From: Echeneis naucrates
Taxonomy: Eukaryota; Chordata; Actinopteri; Carangiformes; Echeneidae
Direction of reading: 5' to 3'
NCBI RefSeq assembly: GCF_900963305.1
Contig: NC_042514.1
Coordinates: forward strand, 11,477,001-11,541,000
Length of the DNA: 64,000 bases
The notes under the pieces: generated by a model
Database searches by the model: none
Seen by the model: only the letters and a program-made list of their open reading frames with translations
Told to the model about the DNA's origin: nothing
Made by a program: the position numbers and the translations under genes
Shown: one piece after another, positions 42,019 through 55,300 of the stretch
How the letters are laid out: the number at the start of each line of letters is the position of its first letter
Position numbering within the stretch: position 1 is the first letter of the stretch

Positions 42019-45000
42019 CTGATTGTGCCATGTCTCACTCAAGAGTCCGTGACCTCAGTGAACGATAAACAACAGTTTGTCATTCATTTGACAATAATAG
42101 AGCAACACACTGAGCTCCAGTAATGAAATCCAAACAAAAGAGGGAATGCATCTTCACAAGTAAACAATGTTTCAAACATATTTCATGTTTGATTGTGGAG
42201 TTTTATTTTATTGTTATTATATGTTATTATTCATAGCTGCTTTGTTTTCATCTCCGTCTTCTGTTTTCGACCTTTGTTAAAACATCAAGGATTCAAGCGC
42301 TCCTCACTGGTGCCAGTGATGGACTGGAGGGTTTCAAGGCACATGCCGTTTTCCAGGAAATCAACAAGAAGCTTCAGGAGGTGATTGCATGGCTTACAAT
42401 TGTGCTGTTATATATGTTCAATTCAAGACCTTTGACTTTACATTTTCCTGCATTTTCACTGGTATATTTGTGGTTCATTGAGTGGAATGCCTGTCAAGCT
42501 AATGACTTTCTAATGTGATAAATATGCACATTTTTCTGGGCCTGTACAGTTATATGGGTTAGGGTTAGTCCAATGATGGCACATTTGGATCAGTTCCCAA
42601 ACTGCCATTTTATATCAAAAAAGCCTATGTCTACTTAATCAGGCAAATGGTTTCCTTGTGAAGTTATTTTTATTATTTTTTTTAAGCAGTTACCTTTGTG
42701 TAACCCCGATCATACCATATTCATCTCAGGCATGTCAGCAGTGCTGTCTATGTAATGAACGGGATTTCTCAGCAATGAGAAAATGTAATGTAATGTCATG
42801 TCACACAAAACCTGACTGGATGCTAAGAGAGACACTTTGGTTTAAAATTTTGGGTGTCCTGATTTATTATTCCAAGGTTTATTATTATTATTTTTATTTT
42901 TTTTTAATAAAATCGCTCATTTCAGGCAGATTCAGTGTAAGCTTTCAGACCGTTTAACTAATTTACCGCCAACTAGTTTTCCACCTCAAATAAGGTGCAA
43001 CCTGAGGAAGAATTATTTTCAAACAAATTATCTTTTTATTCTGCAGATTAAAAGGTGCTTCATCCCACACTGCTGTTTTACAGCAACTAAGAAGAATCCA
43101 TTTCCTTTAAATAGTTTATGCTTGCCATTAGCAAAAGAAACAAAAAATCCTGAAGATTTCATCAATGTGAAAGGGAAGAAAAAGTAATAGAAATATGAAC
43201 TGTGTTGAAAATACATCCATTGTATTACTCAAATATGAAAGGATGCCATTTTCAAGTCATGGCTGCTGCTGCTAGTTCTGCGACGTCACATAAGACGCCA
43301 CATCATTTCATCACAATGACATCACAATATTTCTCGGGAACGTGAAAATTATATTATTGATGTTGAAGTGTTAAAGAAAAACTGCCACATTTACTATATG
43401 TAAAAAAATCAATGTGTATGTTAAACAGGATGGGGAGCAGTTTGTAAAAAAAATTGGGGGAGTGTTTGCCTTTAAAGTGAAAGATGGCCCAAATGGACAG
43501 GAGGCTGTTTGGTTCGTGGATGTGAAGAACGGCAAAGGCTGTGTTCACAATGACACAGGTAAGGAGAGTTCTTCAAGGCATACAGACAGTCTACTTTAAC
43601 TGTGTGGAGACTTTTACATGTACCTAAACACACTTAAATACCTGCTGGGTCAGTAAAGTAATATATGTTTAAGTTAATTTGGCTCTTATGTTTCTTTCCT
43701 ACAGCTAAGAATGCAGATTGCACCATTTCCATGTCGGACACAGATTTGTTGGCCTTAATGACGGGAAAAATGAACCCACAGACAGTGAGTAGTTGATGTT
43801 GACTGGTCTTTTTTCACACAGTTTGACATATCACACCTATTTTAGCTGGTACAAGTGTGTCTCTGAAACCTGGAACTCACAAATGAATTTATATACCTGT
43901 TGTTATTTCACTTCAAAATAATAATAGTTAAAGTTGAATGAACTTTGTTGTCATTAACACCATAAAAAAAATTGCACAAGAGAACAAAATTGCATCTCAC
44001 CAGGTGCCAGAGGTTTTGCTTATTACTGAAGTATGGACTACTTCTATGTTTTTCTTTCAACAAGACTGCAAGTTGAGTCAAAAATAAAACTAGGTTATGG
44101 CAGACTAGCTATAATAGCAAGACTGCTGCACTGTTCTTAAGAGCTATAATATAGGTAGCTTGTGTCCAACCTCCGCGAATCATGTTACCCTGAGAAGATC
44201 TGAGTGATCAGCATGACTTGCGCTCATCAAGTTATTACCATCGTTCCTTGTATAACTTGTATTCAGTTTCATTCCCTCCTAACTGGCAGTAGAAATTAAG
44301 AAAAGAAGTGTCATGGGGAACCCACTAGACACCAAAATCAAATGGCAGAACGTTTAAGGTTTACAAGGTACTTAATTATCCTGCTTGTTAGTTTCAGCAA
44401 TAAAGTTGGATAACCTTTGTTCGACAATCCCTCCCCCTTCTTTCTTCTGTTGGTCACAAACTACTGTTTCATGCATCCAAAAGTTGTACAACATAGACAT
44501 GACAAATTAACTTCTTTTAGTCACGTGATCTGCTTCCACCATGCAGAAACTGGCTGCACTTGATGGGGCCGTGGGCTTACGCACAGAGCTACTACGTGAA
44601 CCTTTTAAGGTGGAAACAGAGCTGCCAGCTTTCAGACCTTCCCATTAATCTTGCAACAGATGAATGCTTATTAAGAGATGAGATGAGTGACAAAAATCAG
44701 TTGGTGGGCCACAAGAAGGACACTGTTATCTGACAGTCTTATCCTGTGAAGTGAGTTGGATCAAGGGGATCAGAGAAAATGCACAAAAGAGACCTTGACA
44801 AAAGCAATTCACACTGGTCAGTAGGTCAGTCTATATAGGCGTCCTCTACCATTCCCACGTTGTTTACAGCTTGGGGCAGCCTTTGGCATCATCTACTCCA
44901 GAGTTCGCTCTGCTTTGGAAGTGCATTCCCATTGTGAAGCCCAAATGAGACCAGACTGGAATAAGATCATAATCTCTGGACTCTGGTCCCCCTTGATGAT

Positions 45001-47010
45001 GGATATGAAACAACTCTGAAGTGCTGTTTATTTGAATGAACAGCGTTGCTCTTTAGAAAGTGCAGGCTATAATTGCTAAGGCCGCTCTTTTCAGCTGTAG
45101 TCATGTCTGTAAAGCCAAACTTTACCCCAGAAGGAAAGACTGTAATCGGTCCTGCATCCTCTCCACCCTTCCCCGCCATCAGCATCTAATTGAATCCACA
45201 GACAAGTCATTAAGGGTGTTGTGCTATGTTGGACAGATCAAGCCCTTTTCCCGGTTCACAGACGTACACATTGCCGTCATCTTAGCCACCTTGATGTTGC
45301 TTGTTCTGTTCTTTTCCTGCTTCTTGGAACAAGGCGGTTAAGATAAAGGTGTTATTGAGTTAAGAGAGAACCTCAAGTCCCCTTCAGGCAAAGTGATGTA
45401 AAGGCTGTGCTCATGCATTAAAAAAAAAAAAAAAAAATGTGAGTAGCTCAGTGGGTAACAGCAAACAGGAAATCTTGTGAGAGCTGGTGACAGCCACTTG
45501 GGAGGCAGGGCCATAGGCCCTCAAGAGAAGACGATCACTGACCTGGCAGCATAGAAGGCATGAAATCCAGGGTGTCTTCTCTTGTGTTACAGATTTCTCA
45601 CAAGATTGGTAGCAGATGCATGATCCAGGGCTACCTGAGCAATGGCTATTATATTGCCTGCAATGGTCCCTCTTGCTCAGTGCTATTAAAACTCCAAAGG
45701 GAACTAAACTTCCATCAAACTGTCCATAACAATGTGTGTTATTTTATTTATGTGCTAAAAACCATCTTGTTATACTTTCAGGCTTCTCTCTTGAGTTCAT
45801 GCAAGAATTTTATGACTCCTTTTAAGACATCGTTTCTGAGTACTGGCTGTGGATATTTCTGCACAGATTGAACACAAACATTATTTATATAGCACATAGG
45901 CCTACGTTTATAGTCATGAAGCCACAAAATCTTTCTACCATATGGAACCTTTAAAATCATTTCGTCTTTTACAAGTAAAGATTTCTCGAATCACAGCACA
46001 ACCATTGTTTTCATCCTTAATCTTGTTTAAATGGCGTCAGTATTATATTACTGGAAGGACTGAGTTGTGTTGGAGAATCTAGGACCCCTGGTCTTTCTTT
46101 CACTTCATTGAAGCCTACCTAAGTCTTGAGTGTTTTTTTTATTTTGCCAGTTGGACATGGTACTTTCAGTCCTTTCATATTTTGTCAGTGTCAGGTAAAT
46201 GCTAAAAGAAACCTGTGTGTTGTATCACTATGGCACAGGCGAGAAAAAGCTTGGCTTGACCCATAAAAATATACATGGTTATGGTCGGTAAAATTTGTGA
46301 CATAACCTTTATTTAGTTTTGCTATTAGTGATGCCAGGACATACAACTTCATTAGTTCAAAGTTAAAATAGTTTGGTTTTTTTTTTTTTTTTACTTTTTT
46401 AAACTGAAAGAGATTGGATAAAGGCAATGACCCACAAAGCCTATTCTCATTTCTGTGGGTTGGCTGAATGATGCTATTACGCAGCTTTACCATCAGTCCG
46501 CAGCATTTGACAGCCATTATCTGTAGAGGAAAGACTTCCTGCACTGTGTTTGTGTCAAAAAGCATTGAACTTGCTCTAGGTTAAAAAAATTTACAGTTTT
46601 AATTTTTCATGTTTTTCATGCCAAGGTAAAACTGATAATTTGGTATTCCATTTCTGTCATTAATTCGGATAGAACAACTTGAAAGCTTGAATTTTTGCGC
46701 TGAGTGGTTGAATTATTACCTCCTGTTCTGCTTGACCTTTTCAGTTCTCTTATTTCACCCCACTCCACATTTCATAAGCTGTTCTTGCTGTTGTCCTACT
46801 TTTCACCGGGTTAAGTTAATCTCTCATGGCCACTCTTTAAACAAGCAGCAAGTCATTCTTCCGTACTTCAAACCAGAACTGTCTAGATGACTTTTGTCAC
46901 TCTTTGGTTTTCAGGCATTTTTCCAGGGCAAGCTGAAGATCACAGGAAACATGGGACTGGCCATGAAGCTTCAGAGCCTGCAGCTGCAACCCGGCAAAGC
47001 CAAGCTGTAA
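41576..47010 (+). CDS. scp2: Sterol carrier protein 2, stand-alone short form, 5 exons
   Basis: SCP2 binds sterols, fatty acids and fatty acyl-CoAs and works mainly in peroxisomes. Exons 41576-41598, 42290-42380, 43429-43558, 43705-43784 and 46915-47010 join to 420 nt, 139 aa. A new seven-codon first exon (MPERQIA) splices in phase to [20 protein letters not shown]. Then comes the SCP2 fold: [48 protein letters not shown] and [10 protein letters not shown]. The C-terminal AKL is a type 1 peroxisomal targeting signal. Mammalian SCP2 shares these exons with SCPx, which has a large thiolase part upstream. Here cpt2 occupies the upstream DNA on the other strand and I see no thiolase exon, so only the short protein can be made. 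It is probably scp2b of teleosts. Confidence 0.93.
41954..42013. repeat. (TG)n followed by (CA)n, self-complementary
   Basis: About eight TG units, ten intervening bases, then about seventeen CA units in scp2 intron 1. The two arms can pair as a hairpin or cruciform. Confidence 0.85.
43785..46914 (+). other. scp2 intron 4
   Basis: The longest scp2 intron. The stretch about 44540-45580 is GC-richer than its flanks, has several short codon-like frames on both strands and ends near a poly-A tract (45420-45437). It may be an old insertion, but I recognise no protein or terminal repeat. A poly-T tract lies at about 46378-46395. Confidence 0.35.
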
Positions 47011-47055
47011 ACGAAGCACTGGAAATCTACACCTCTGAACTGAAAAGAAAGACCC

Positions 47056-47061
47056 AATAAA
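47056..47061 (+). terminator. scp2 polyadenylation signal
   Basis: AATAAA 46 bases after the scp2 stop; another near 47352 is possible. Confidence 0.7.
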
Positions 47062-50000
47062 ATAACAGCAAGTTGGGTTTCAGATCAGTGTTTCAAGGTT
47101 GTAAACCTACTGAGCCACTGAGATGAGCCAGTTTTACTTCGAGTGACCTCAACTTCTGAACACAGGATTAGTAAACAGCCATACCAATCTAACTGCAGAA
47201 TGGATTAATAATGGAGATAGACTTATAATAAAATCTCTAATCAACTGGCTGTCTGCATGCCCTCTTGTGATAATACTGTCAGTACGCTAGAGTAGAGATA
47301 GTGAAAGGAGCTCCTACTTTGTGATACAAATTCAGTTAATGCCCACTTTTCAATAAATGTACAATACCTATTGCTAATGAAGTCTTTAAGTGTGTCGTGT
47401 TTGGAATAGACCAAATTGATGTTAATCTCCACAATCATGTAATAAGTGCCTCGTTGTCTCAGAGTTTAGCGCATCAAAGGTTTTTCACTGTGGCAGCCCA
47501 ACATTTTCACAGAGAGGGGTGTAATTTTTCTGCTGCTATCATTATTGTACAAATTTCAAAAATATTTCTGCTAAATAAAATTTGTCTGTGCTGCAAGGTC
47601 CATTTGGTAGTCATCACGTCTGCTTTTTTTTTTTTTTAAGCAGGAACAGAAGAGTTTATCTGGGAAATGACTCATAACAGTGGGTTTAACAGCATGCTGG
47701 TCCTGCGTGTTTAAGATGAACGTTCAGTTTATGGTTATATAGAAATATAGGCTAAATGCTGTGACATAGGCTTCAGTGTTTATTCGTTCTGAAAGCGAGG
47801 CATACAATTCGATGAATACACTCCTGGCTTCGCAGAAAACAGCACTGACAGACCTTGCACACAACTTAGTGGCCTGTTTTGATTTCTATTAGTGTGACCA
47901 TCCACAAAATTGGCCTCTATTCAGATGTGACAGCATTTGGATGTCAACTGTCAAGTTGGCTGGGCCTGCATATGTTTGGAGGACCTTGCACTTTTCTAAC
48001 AGCGTCGAGCTGGTTCCAGACTGCCACGTTGTAGTTTTTCCTTTGTAAATGGAAGAGCGTGGCTAAAAGGCAAATCTGTTAACTAGCTCTGACCCACTTT
48101 CCACTGCAGCTTTGGTTTGGCTCATGCAGTTTGCAGATTTGAGCCTGGTTTTGCCGGGGTTATTTTCTTGGTCACTGATGAGTGTTGTGTCTTATTTCCT
48201 GTTTTTCACGATAAAAAGTTCAGTCTGATAGGTTATTTACCTCAAACCCATCTGAGAAGGTTTAACACATTTTGTATTAAAAACATATTACGAGTTGGAC
48301 TTCTGTATTGCGGTTATACATGAGACAGGCGATTGCCCTTTTAAGAATTGTGCTTAGTGGAAAATTGTTTTTACAAGTAAAATATTTGAAGGATTAGTTT
48401 ATAAGAAATGCAGACAGAAGCAGTATCCCAGCTGTAGATGATAGAAAGCATAAACTAAAATGTTTCATGCTGGGACTGCTTTTTTTTTTTTTTTTTTTAA
48501 ATAGCAGAAACATCAGTGTGGGTATGATATCATCTTCATTCTCCTCTAAGAAATAGGGTGTTCCCTCCTGACGTGTGTAATGGCAAACACGATCCCTGCT
48601 GTTCTGTTCTGTGTCTTGGCAGATAGCATTAAACATGAAAACTTAACTGCAACCTGTTTGCAAGCCTTGTAAAGTGTGTCTGTTTCTGGGACCTTTGCTC
48701 TTTGAGAAGGTTGTCTGATTACAGCGTGTTGAAATAATGGAAAAACGCGGACAAAGAACCACAGAGCCCCCTCCCAAGGGAAAACCAGCTTGCCAAATAA
48801 TGTGATGGGTAGTAACAAGAGCATGGATGTATGTCTTTTCTCCAGTTTCAGGAAGGAACTCGAGGTAACAAAACCAGCATCTGTCTGCCTGAAAACAGCA
48901 GGCCGGCAGACACGAGCATTGATGAAACAAAAGAGTAGATCAGTCCCACTATGAACGGAAGCAAAGGTCAACACCAGTCCAAGTATTCATAGCTTTCATC
49001 GTGCCTGTCTGCTGTTGGCAGCTGTAGTTCCAGGACAAAGAGGAACTGAAGAGGGAGATCACGCTTTAGAGGCTACTTCAGAAAGATTAAGTGCAGGTGC
49101 ACATGATGTAAAACATGCTCTCCTTTTAAAATGCTATTCTTTTGAGATCGATGCGCGAATAAATGATGACAGAGGAAACTTGGCAGATGTTATACAAGTA
49201 ATTTTAGTGAATTTCTCACTGATTGTATTCATGAGCTGAATAATTAGAGGCCGTTTGGCATACCTGTCTCGAATGAGGAACTTCCAGTGATCTTTATTAT
49301 ATCTATATGAATCAGAGATGAGAAACACTTTTTTCTCTGACAGAAATCCATTTTCCTCCATTAAGAAGTAAAATTAGTTTGTCTTTTTCTTGAAATGTTC
49401 AGAAAACCAGCTCCTAAGTAAAGACTGTTACATGGAAACTTAAGTTTCCATGTAATGATGAGCAAGTTAAAGTGCACATAAAGCACTACCAGTATATTTA
49501 TACCAGAGGCACAGCAGTTTAGAATTGGAAAGGCAATCTGATTTACCTGGAAAATACTTAGGATAAAACAGAAGCAAAAAAAAAGAGAAAGCAAGAGGTA
49601 ATCTTATGAGGAGCTGATGAAAGAGGCTGATCAACAAGGACTCTAGCAGATGAAAAGCTCAATGTTTCAAGTGGACTATGGAAGAGAAGTCATATTCGCA
49701 AGCCTTCGAGAGGGTTACATTTTCCATGTTGATGAGTGTTCTTCTGCAAAGTAATTGCATTGTCCATGCTTTAATTTATATTTCTTTTATATCTTGCTTA
49801 TAATTATCTTCTTTCTGACCAGGGTCACTCTAAATGGACAGCACCAATATGATTTTGCACTCGCATAAGCCAAAAGTTTACAATCGATAAAAAAATTAGT
49901 TAATTTCACCATCTGCCTACATGAACAACTCAAAAGGCCATGCATAAAATTTTCACATTAAATTTTCTGAATTAATGTTTCAGATTAATGTTCAGGAGGA

Positions 50001-50770
50001 AGTGTTTAGGTTTTTTATGGTTTTTCTGTTACCAAATGAAATTGAATAAAAAAAAAAAATGCATTCTGTAAATCTTTATGTTGATCCTGAGAAAGAGCTG
50101 AAGACTGATACTGCTCGTAGTCAAATGGCTGATGGCAGTGCACTGTATATATATTTTTAATGTATTTTATTATTCTGAAGATGATAAGAAAGGAATCAGG
50201 AAAGATGAAGAAACATTTGTTGTTAGAAATCATCCCAAAATACTTGCGGATGTAAATCTGAAGTTCAGTGAACTGTGCTAAAGCATCGTAATGGTTGCAG
50301 ATGCTCATTCAGTGTGTCTGATGGGAGAAAAAACACAAAACAAAAAAACAAAAACAAGTAGGAAACAGACCAATGTCTCATTTTGGCATGTTTTACCTTG
50401 GTATAGATGTGCTCAGGATGACTCATCCGCTTTCCCAAAATGAAACTCATAATATCTTTTTAAAGCTCTATAATGGCTTTTATCGATAATCTGCACTTCC
50501 ATTTTCAGTACACTCTGGAGAACAAGAGATCCAGCAACCTAATCTTTTTGATGGGATGTGGACTTTTTCTTATCCCAAATATGATTACCATCTCAGATGA
50601 GTCATTTAGGCAAGAAAACTTTTGTTGCATTTGGCTGCACCAAATTGTACCAAAGCAGGCCTGTGAAAAAACGAATTTACTACATTTAAACTGGAGTAAC
50701 CTGCGATACTAAAGGGGGACAAAAACAATACAAAATTTAAAGAAAAAAAAAAAAAAAAGGAAAGAATTTG
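47062..50770. other. scp2-podn intergenic region
   Basis: No gene recognised. AT-rich with T or A tracts near 47625, 48480, 50048 and 50741. The longest open frame (48546-48974, minus) has no recognisable domain. In human this interval has no gene either, while SLC1A7 lies on the other side of PODN. Confidence 0.5.
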
Positions 50771-50998
50771 GTTTTGGCTCCCAGTCAGGTCAGAGCTGTC
50801 TCTCTTACTCACTCCCTTCCTTTTCACTCTTGCTTGTTCTCTTTCTTTCTCCTAACTTTCTCCTTCCCACTCCCACTTCTCTCTCACATCTGGAGGGTAT
50901 CTGGTGCGGCTGTGTGACTCCTCGCCTGCTATGGGACAGCCTGTGTTTGGATTAGACGTCAGACTTCAGCGCATTTCAGCAAACGTTGTTCGTAACGG
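50771..50998 (+). promoter_or_regulatory. Putative podn non-coding first exon
   Basis: A pyrimidine-rich, GC-richer stretch ends in AACGG|GTAAAG, a good donor. The exon with the podn start has its own acceptor (CAATAG|GAG at 52303/52304), so an upstream 5' UTR exon is needed. This is the best candidate; its 5' limit is approximate. Confidence 0.4.
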
Positions 50999-52303
50999 GT
51001 AAAGTACAGTAGGAGACCACAATGCTTTTTTCAGGTTTTATTGCTGCATTGCTTTTCATGTGGCATAATGTAATTACACAGAACTGAGTTTAAACCGTCA
51101 ACTTCATTCATGTGTGCATGGCAGTTTTGGCATGTAACTTGCAGATGATCTAGACTCTTTGATAGTGCACTAATATTACAGCACTACCTCTGCTTCGCTG
51201 AGGAAGAGTGGATCATTACTTTTTAAAATCCTATGCATATCTGCTAATAAGGTGTTTTTTTTATGTCAAGTGTTTAAATTACAAGGCAACATGAGAGTGC
51301 TGTTGACTTACTGCAGGTTTGAAAAGGCTGGAGTACTGCATGCTCCTGTGTGGATTTTCTGCTGCTGTGTGTATCCACTGTACGTGTCTGTGTGTGTGTA
51401 TGAGTGTGTATATGTATGTTTTCCACAGCCCCTCTGTTAGTTGTAGTACAACAAATAGTGGAAATAGTGGCTATTCTGATGGACGGCTGTAAGAATTTTG
51501 CCTTAAGAGCTGCCCAGCAGAATACTTCCATCAACACTGATTAATAATCACAGGGCTTCTTTAGAGGATTGCAAAATAGCAGCCTCTCGCAAATGCTGCT
51601 TGTCAGTGGATTGCAAAAGGTTTTCAGTTTTATGAAATTTGAACCTGAAGGGTAGATTTTTTGTCAACACTTGGATGAAATGTTTTGATAAGCAAAAAGA
51701 GCCAGGCTGTCAAGCATTATGCTCATTTTTCAAATTAGCCCTCTCTGTTGGTGAGGACTGAAGACTCAGCCAGAGACAGAAGGAGGAGAGCGATGGCTGT
51801 CTTTTGCTGTTGGCGTGGTGCGTAAATTATGTAAACCCTCCATAAGTTAAGTCCATTTTTGGAAAGGAGACCAACTATTGTTTTAATAGACCAATTAGAA
51901 ATGGAACAACAAGGAAGAAAATTTCTAAAAGAGATTCAGCAAAAATTGGAATTTGTACAGCTTTAAAATTTAGGAAGGACAAACAGGTGATTCTGAGAAA
52001 TGCGGCTGAGTATTTTGCTGAACATAATTCACAGATCGGCTAAACAGTGGCAAAACAACTGTTGCTGTTTTCAGTAAAATGGCACTGAGTGACCAGATGC
52101 AGCCAGATCTTTTATTTCCCCCTCTTCTTCTCCAGTAGAGACCAAAAACAAAGCTAGAAGGAGAGTGGATGATGGTTGTCTCCTGAGGGACAGAAACTCA
52201 CAATGATGTGTGTGTGTGTGAGAGAGAGAGTGACAACAGCTTCATTAACAGCGGTTAATGATGCCTGATTTTTAACGTAAATGTCCATGTGCTTGTGCAA
52301 TAG
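50999..52303 (+). other. podn intron 1 (5' UTR intron)
   Basis: A 1.3 kb stretch between the putative non-coding exon and the start exon. It has short TG and GA runs (about 51385-51410 and 52206-52230) and nothing else I recognise. Confidence 0.4.
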
Positions 52304-52321
52304 GAGAGCTCAGCAGTGGAC

Positions 52322-55300
52322 ATGGCTTTTCCCAAGCATTCCATCGTGCAGGCCCTGAGTGTGGTGTACTTGGCCTGGGTTTTGGTACACTGCCAGCCCT
52401 TCCTCGATCCAGTGGAGGAGGAGGAGGGAGAGGGGACCAACGGGTCACGAAACGTGGTCACGAAATCAGAGCCCGTATACTGTCCGCTGGACTGTAGCTG
52501 TACAGCAGAGTGGGCAGTGGACTGTGCAGGGGTCGACCTCACAGAGTTCCCTGCAGAGCTGTCTGATAAAACCCGCCAGCTCTCTCTCCAGGTCTTTCTC
52601 ACACACAGTTCAGCACAGCGATAACTTAACCTGCTGTTATATTTGCTGTCTGTGTTTTGTCTCCTGATACCAGAACAACAAAATTGAGGAGATAACAGTG
52701 GAACACATTTCCCACTTGCATCAGCTTGAGACTCTCAACCTTCAGAACAACTGGCTCACCACAGATGGTAAACACTGTAACACAGAAAAACCCGTAGCAG
52801 CAATCGCAGAGCAGGGACGTATATTCCCGACATGTTTATTATTCTGTGGGGGTGAACAAGACTGTTAGATTCCTGCTCAGCTTTGGGTCTGAACTGTAGC
52901 ACCTTAAAGCACTGGAATAACTAGTTTGATAGTCTATAAATATAGGTTAGCTAATGCTGTGTAAGTGAATCATTTGATCGATTTTACAAGTGCATTTATT
53001 ACTTATATATAGATTTACTTATATTATTCTATATTGAGGCACAAAAAGTCATAGCCACGTGTGCACAAGTTACATTTTTGCATATAAATGAATTTTAAAG
53101 CTTGTAATGGGAGTTTAGAGTTTATTCATGTATCAGATATTGTAGCTATTCTAGCTGTGATACTAGAAACTTACATATTACAAGGAAAACAAGCAACGTG
53201 GTGACTGATTAATCCTGTATTGTTGCTGCCAGCAGCTGAATACCACTTGGTCATATCTCTGTGGCTAATCAAGAATGCCAAGATAAACACAGAGCTCAGT
53301 GGATTTCTGGCCAGCTGTGGTGACCGCTGGGCTGTTTATCTGCCATGGAAGCTGCGACTCCAGCTTCCAAAAGAGTAGTAAATTAAATGTTTTGTTGTAG
53401 TGTCATGGATTGGGGTAAATCCATATGCTGAAATTGTGTAGCTGTCAACCACAGACAGTATCGGCTGAAACAGGGAGTTTTGTTCCTTTTCTCCTAATTA
53501 CTGCACCCACAGAGAAATTGATTTGCAGTACCTGTACAGACAAATCTTTTAAACCCTTTGTGTGATAAAAAAGTTTAAAAAAAAAAAGAAAAAAAAAAAG
53601 AAAAAGTTGTGATGTTTTCTTAAACAAATGAATTAAGCTGCATTATGTTTTTCTCTTTACAGGCCTTGAAGATGAAGGCTTTGAAATGCTTGAGGAACTG
53701 GCCTATTTATATCTGGCAAATAACAAGGTGAGTCATCTTCCAGACGTCTGTTTGCTCTCTCCACTAACCTTATGAAGATAGGAGAGCTGAGCTGAACCAT
53801 CAGGCACAACACCCCCAACACCATCACTCCTGTGCAGACAGGATTTCTTCTGCATCTCTTCCTTCCGATCCTTCTGCACTCTCGCAACTGACAGTAAACT
53901 AATCAAACATGCAATACAGACAAAAAACTATCTCCAAAATATTTTGCAATTGTAACAGTCCTGTATTTCATCAGATGGAGTATTCCTGAATTATGAATGA
54001 AGGTTGGTTTGATGGGTGACTGTTGGCCTTTTAAACGGGTGAGACAGACTCAACACATGGTTCAGCACAGATTCAGCTCGCAGACTTTTGTTAGTTTCTC
54101 TTTTGGAAAGCTTGGAAAAGCCCGAGAGCTTCAGAAGAGAAGCACTGCTTACCTTGCTCTCCCTGACTGCAAATTACTGAGCAAATTTTATTCTATTCTA
54201 CTCCATTCTACTCTATTCTATTCTATTCCAGTCAGGTCCAATATACTGACATACTGCCAGCTGGCAAAGAGAGGTGGCAGTCTGTGTGAGCTTATCCTTG
54301 TAATGACTTCCAGTATGGCTGTGCCAGCTGGTCAGAGCTAAAATGTTACTGACCCTTTTGGACACAGACCAAGAGAGAAAAAAATGGACAGATTTGTGCC
54401 TCCACTGAGATGAATAGGCAAACAGGATACAGGAAGAATAGAGGTTTTTTAAGTGCTCACTAAGCCTCAAAGACACCCATGCCACTTTAATCCATAAACC
54501 ATATTATAAAGGAGAGAGCTCTAAATGAACATCTAATCTCACCAGTGTATCTCGGATTGCTATATTGTCTGGTATTTTGTACAGTAAAGCTGCAGTTGTT
54601 GTACAAAGAGGTACACAGTTTCCCATACAACATTTGTTTTCTGTAGTAAATTAAATACCTATTTCTTTTACAAGTACAGACAAGCTATGCCAAGATAAAT
54701 ATTTGAAATGGAGTCAAAAAATCAAAGAAATATTCCATTTTGAAACATCTGGCCTGCTTGAGGAAGAATGACTTTAAAGCCTGGGCGTCAATCCCAGCTT
54801 GGTCTGTCTCATCTGGCTTCCAGTCACTGCCACAGCAACGTCAAGTGTCTTGGGTATTTGGTTTTCATTCGCTGATGGGTCAGCTAGTCCTCTTTTGGCT
54901 CTTTCTTTTGGCTGAATTTGTTTTGTTTAGGCTAAAGGGCAAGCACCAGAGGCATGTTGGTCTGGCAGCTTCCCTTGTTTTGTCCTTTTTGGCTGTCCCA
55001 TCAGACATTTGCGCTTCTTTCATGTGATTATGGTCACTGGTTAAAGGCGATTGGTACCATAGTTTGGTGAATCATCCAAACTGAGGATTTAGTGTGAGGG
55101 TTTTTTGTTGGATCTAGATTTGGTGACATAGTGGCAGTCTGACGGTATGCTGCTGGATAAGCTGTGTAGCCCGTTGCTAAGTTTGTGGTGGTTATCAGTT
55201 GGTTGCTGTGATGTTGCGGTGAAGTTCGTGGCTGCTGAGGCAACAACTCTTTCAGACTCTTTCACAGAAGATATGATCAAAGCATTCAATTGCAGCTTGC

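Noticed and set aside
44542-44649. 35-codon codon-like frame in scp2 intron 4 ([18 protein letters not shown])
   Set aside because: No matching splice sites to the scp2 frame and no homology recognised; left as part of an unclassified intron block.
45441-45520. Possible tRNA gene (TAGCTCAGTGGGTA looks like an A box)
   Set aside because: No B box, no acceptor or anticodon stem can be formed; it directly follows a poly-A tract.
48546-48974. 142-codon minus-strand open frame between scp2 and podn
   Set aside because: No recognisable domain, no exon partners, a non-ATG conceptual start and ordinary intergenic composition.
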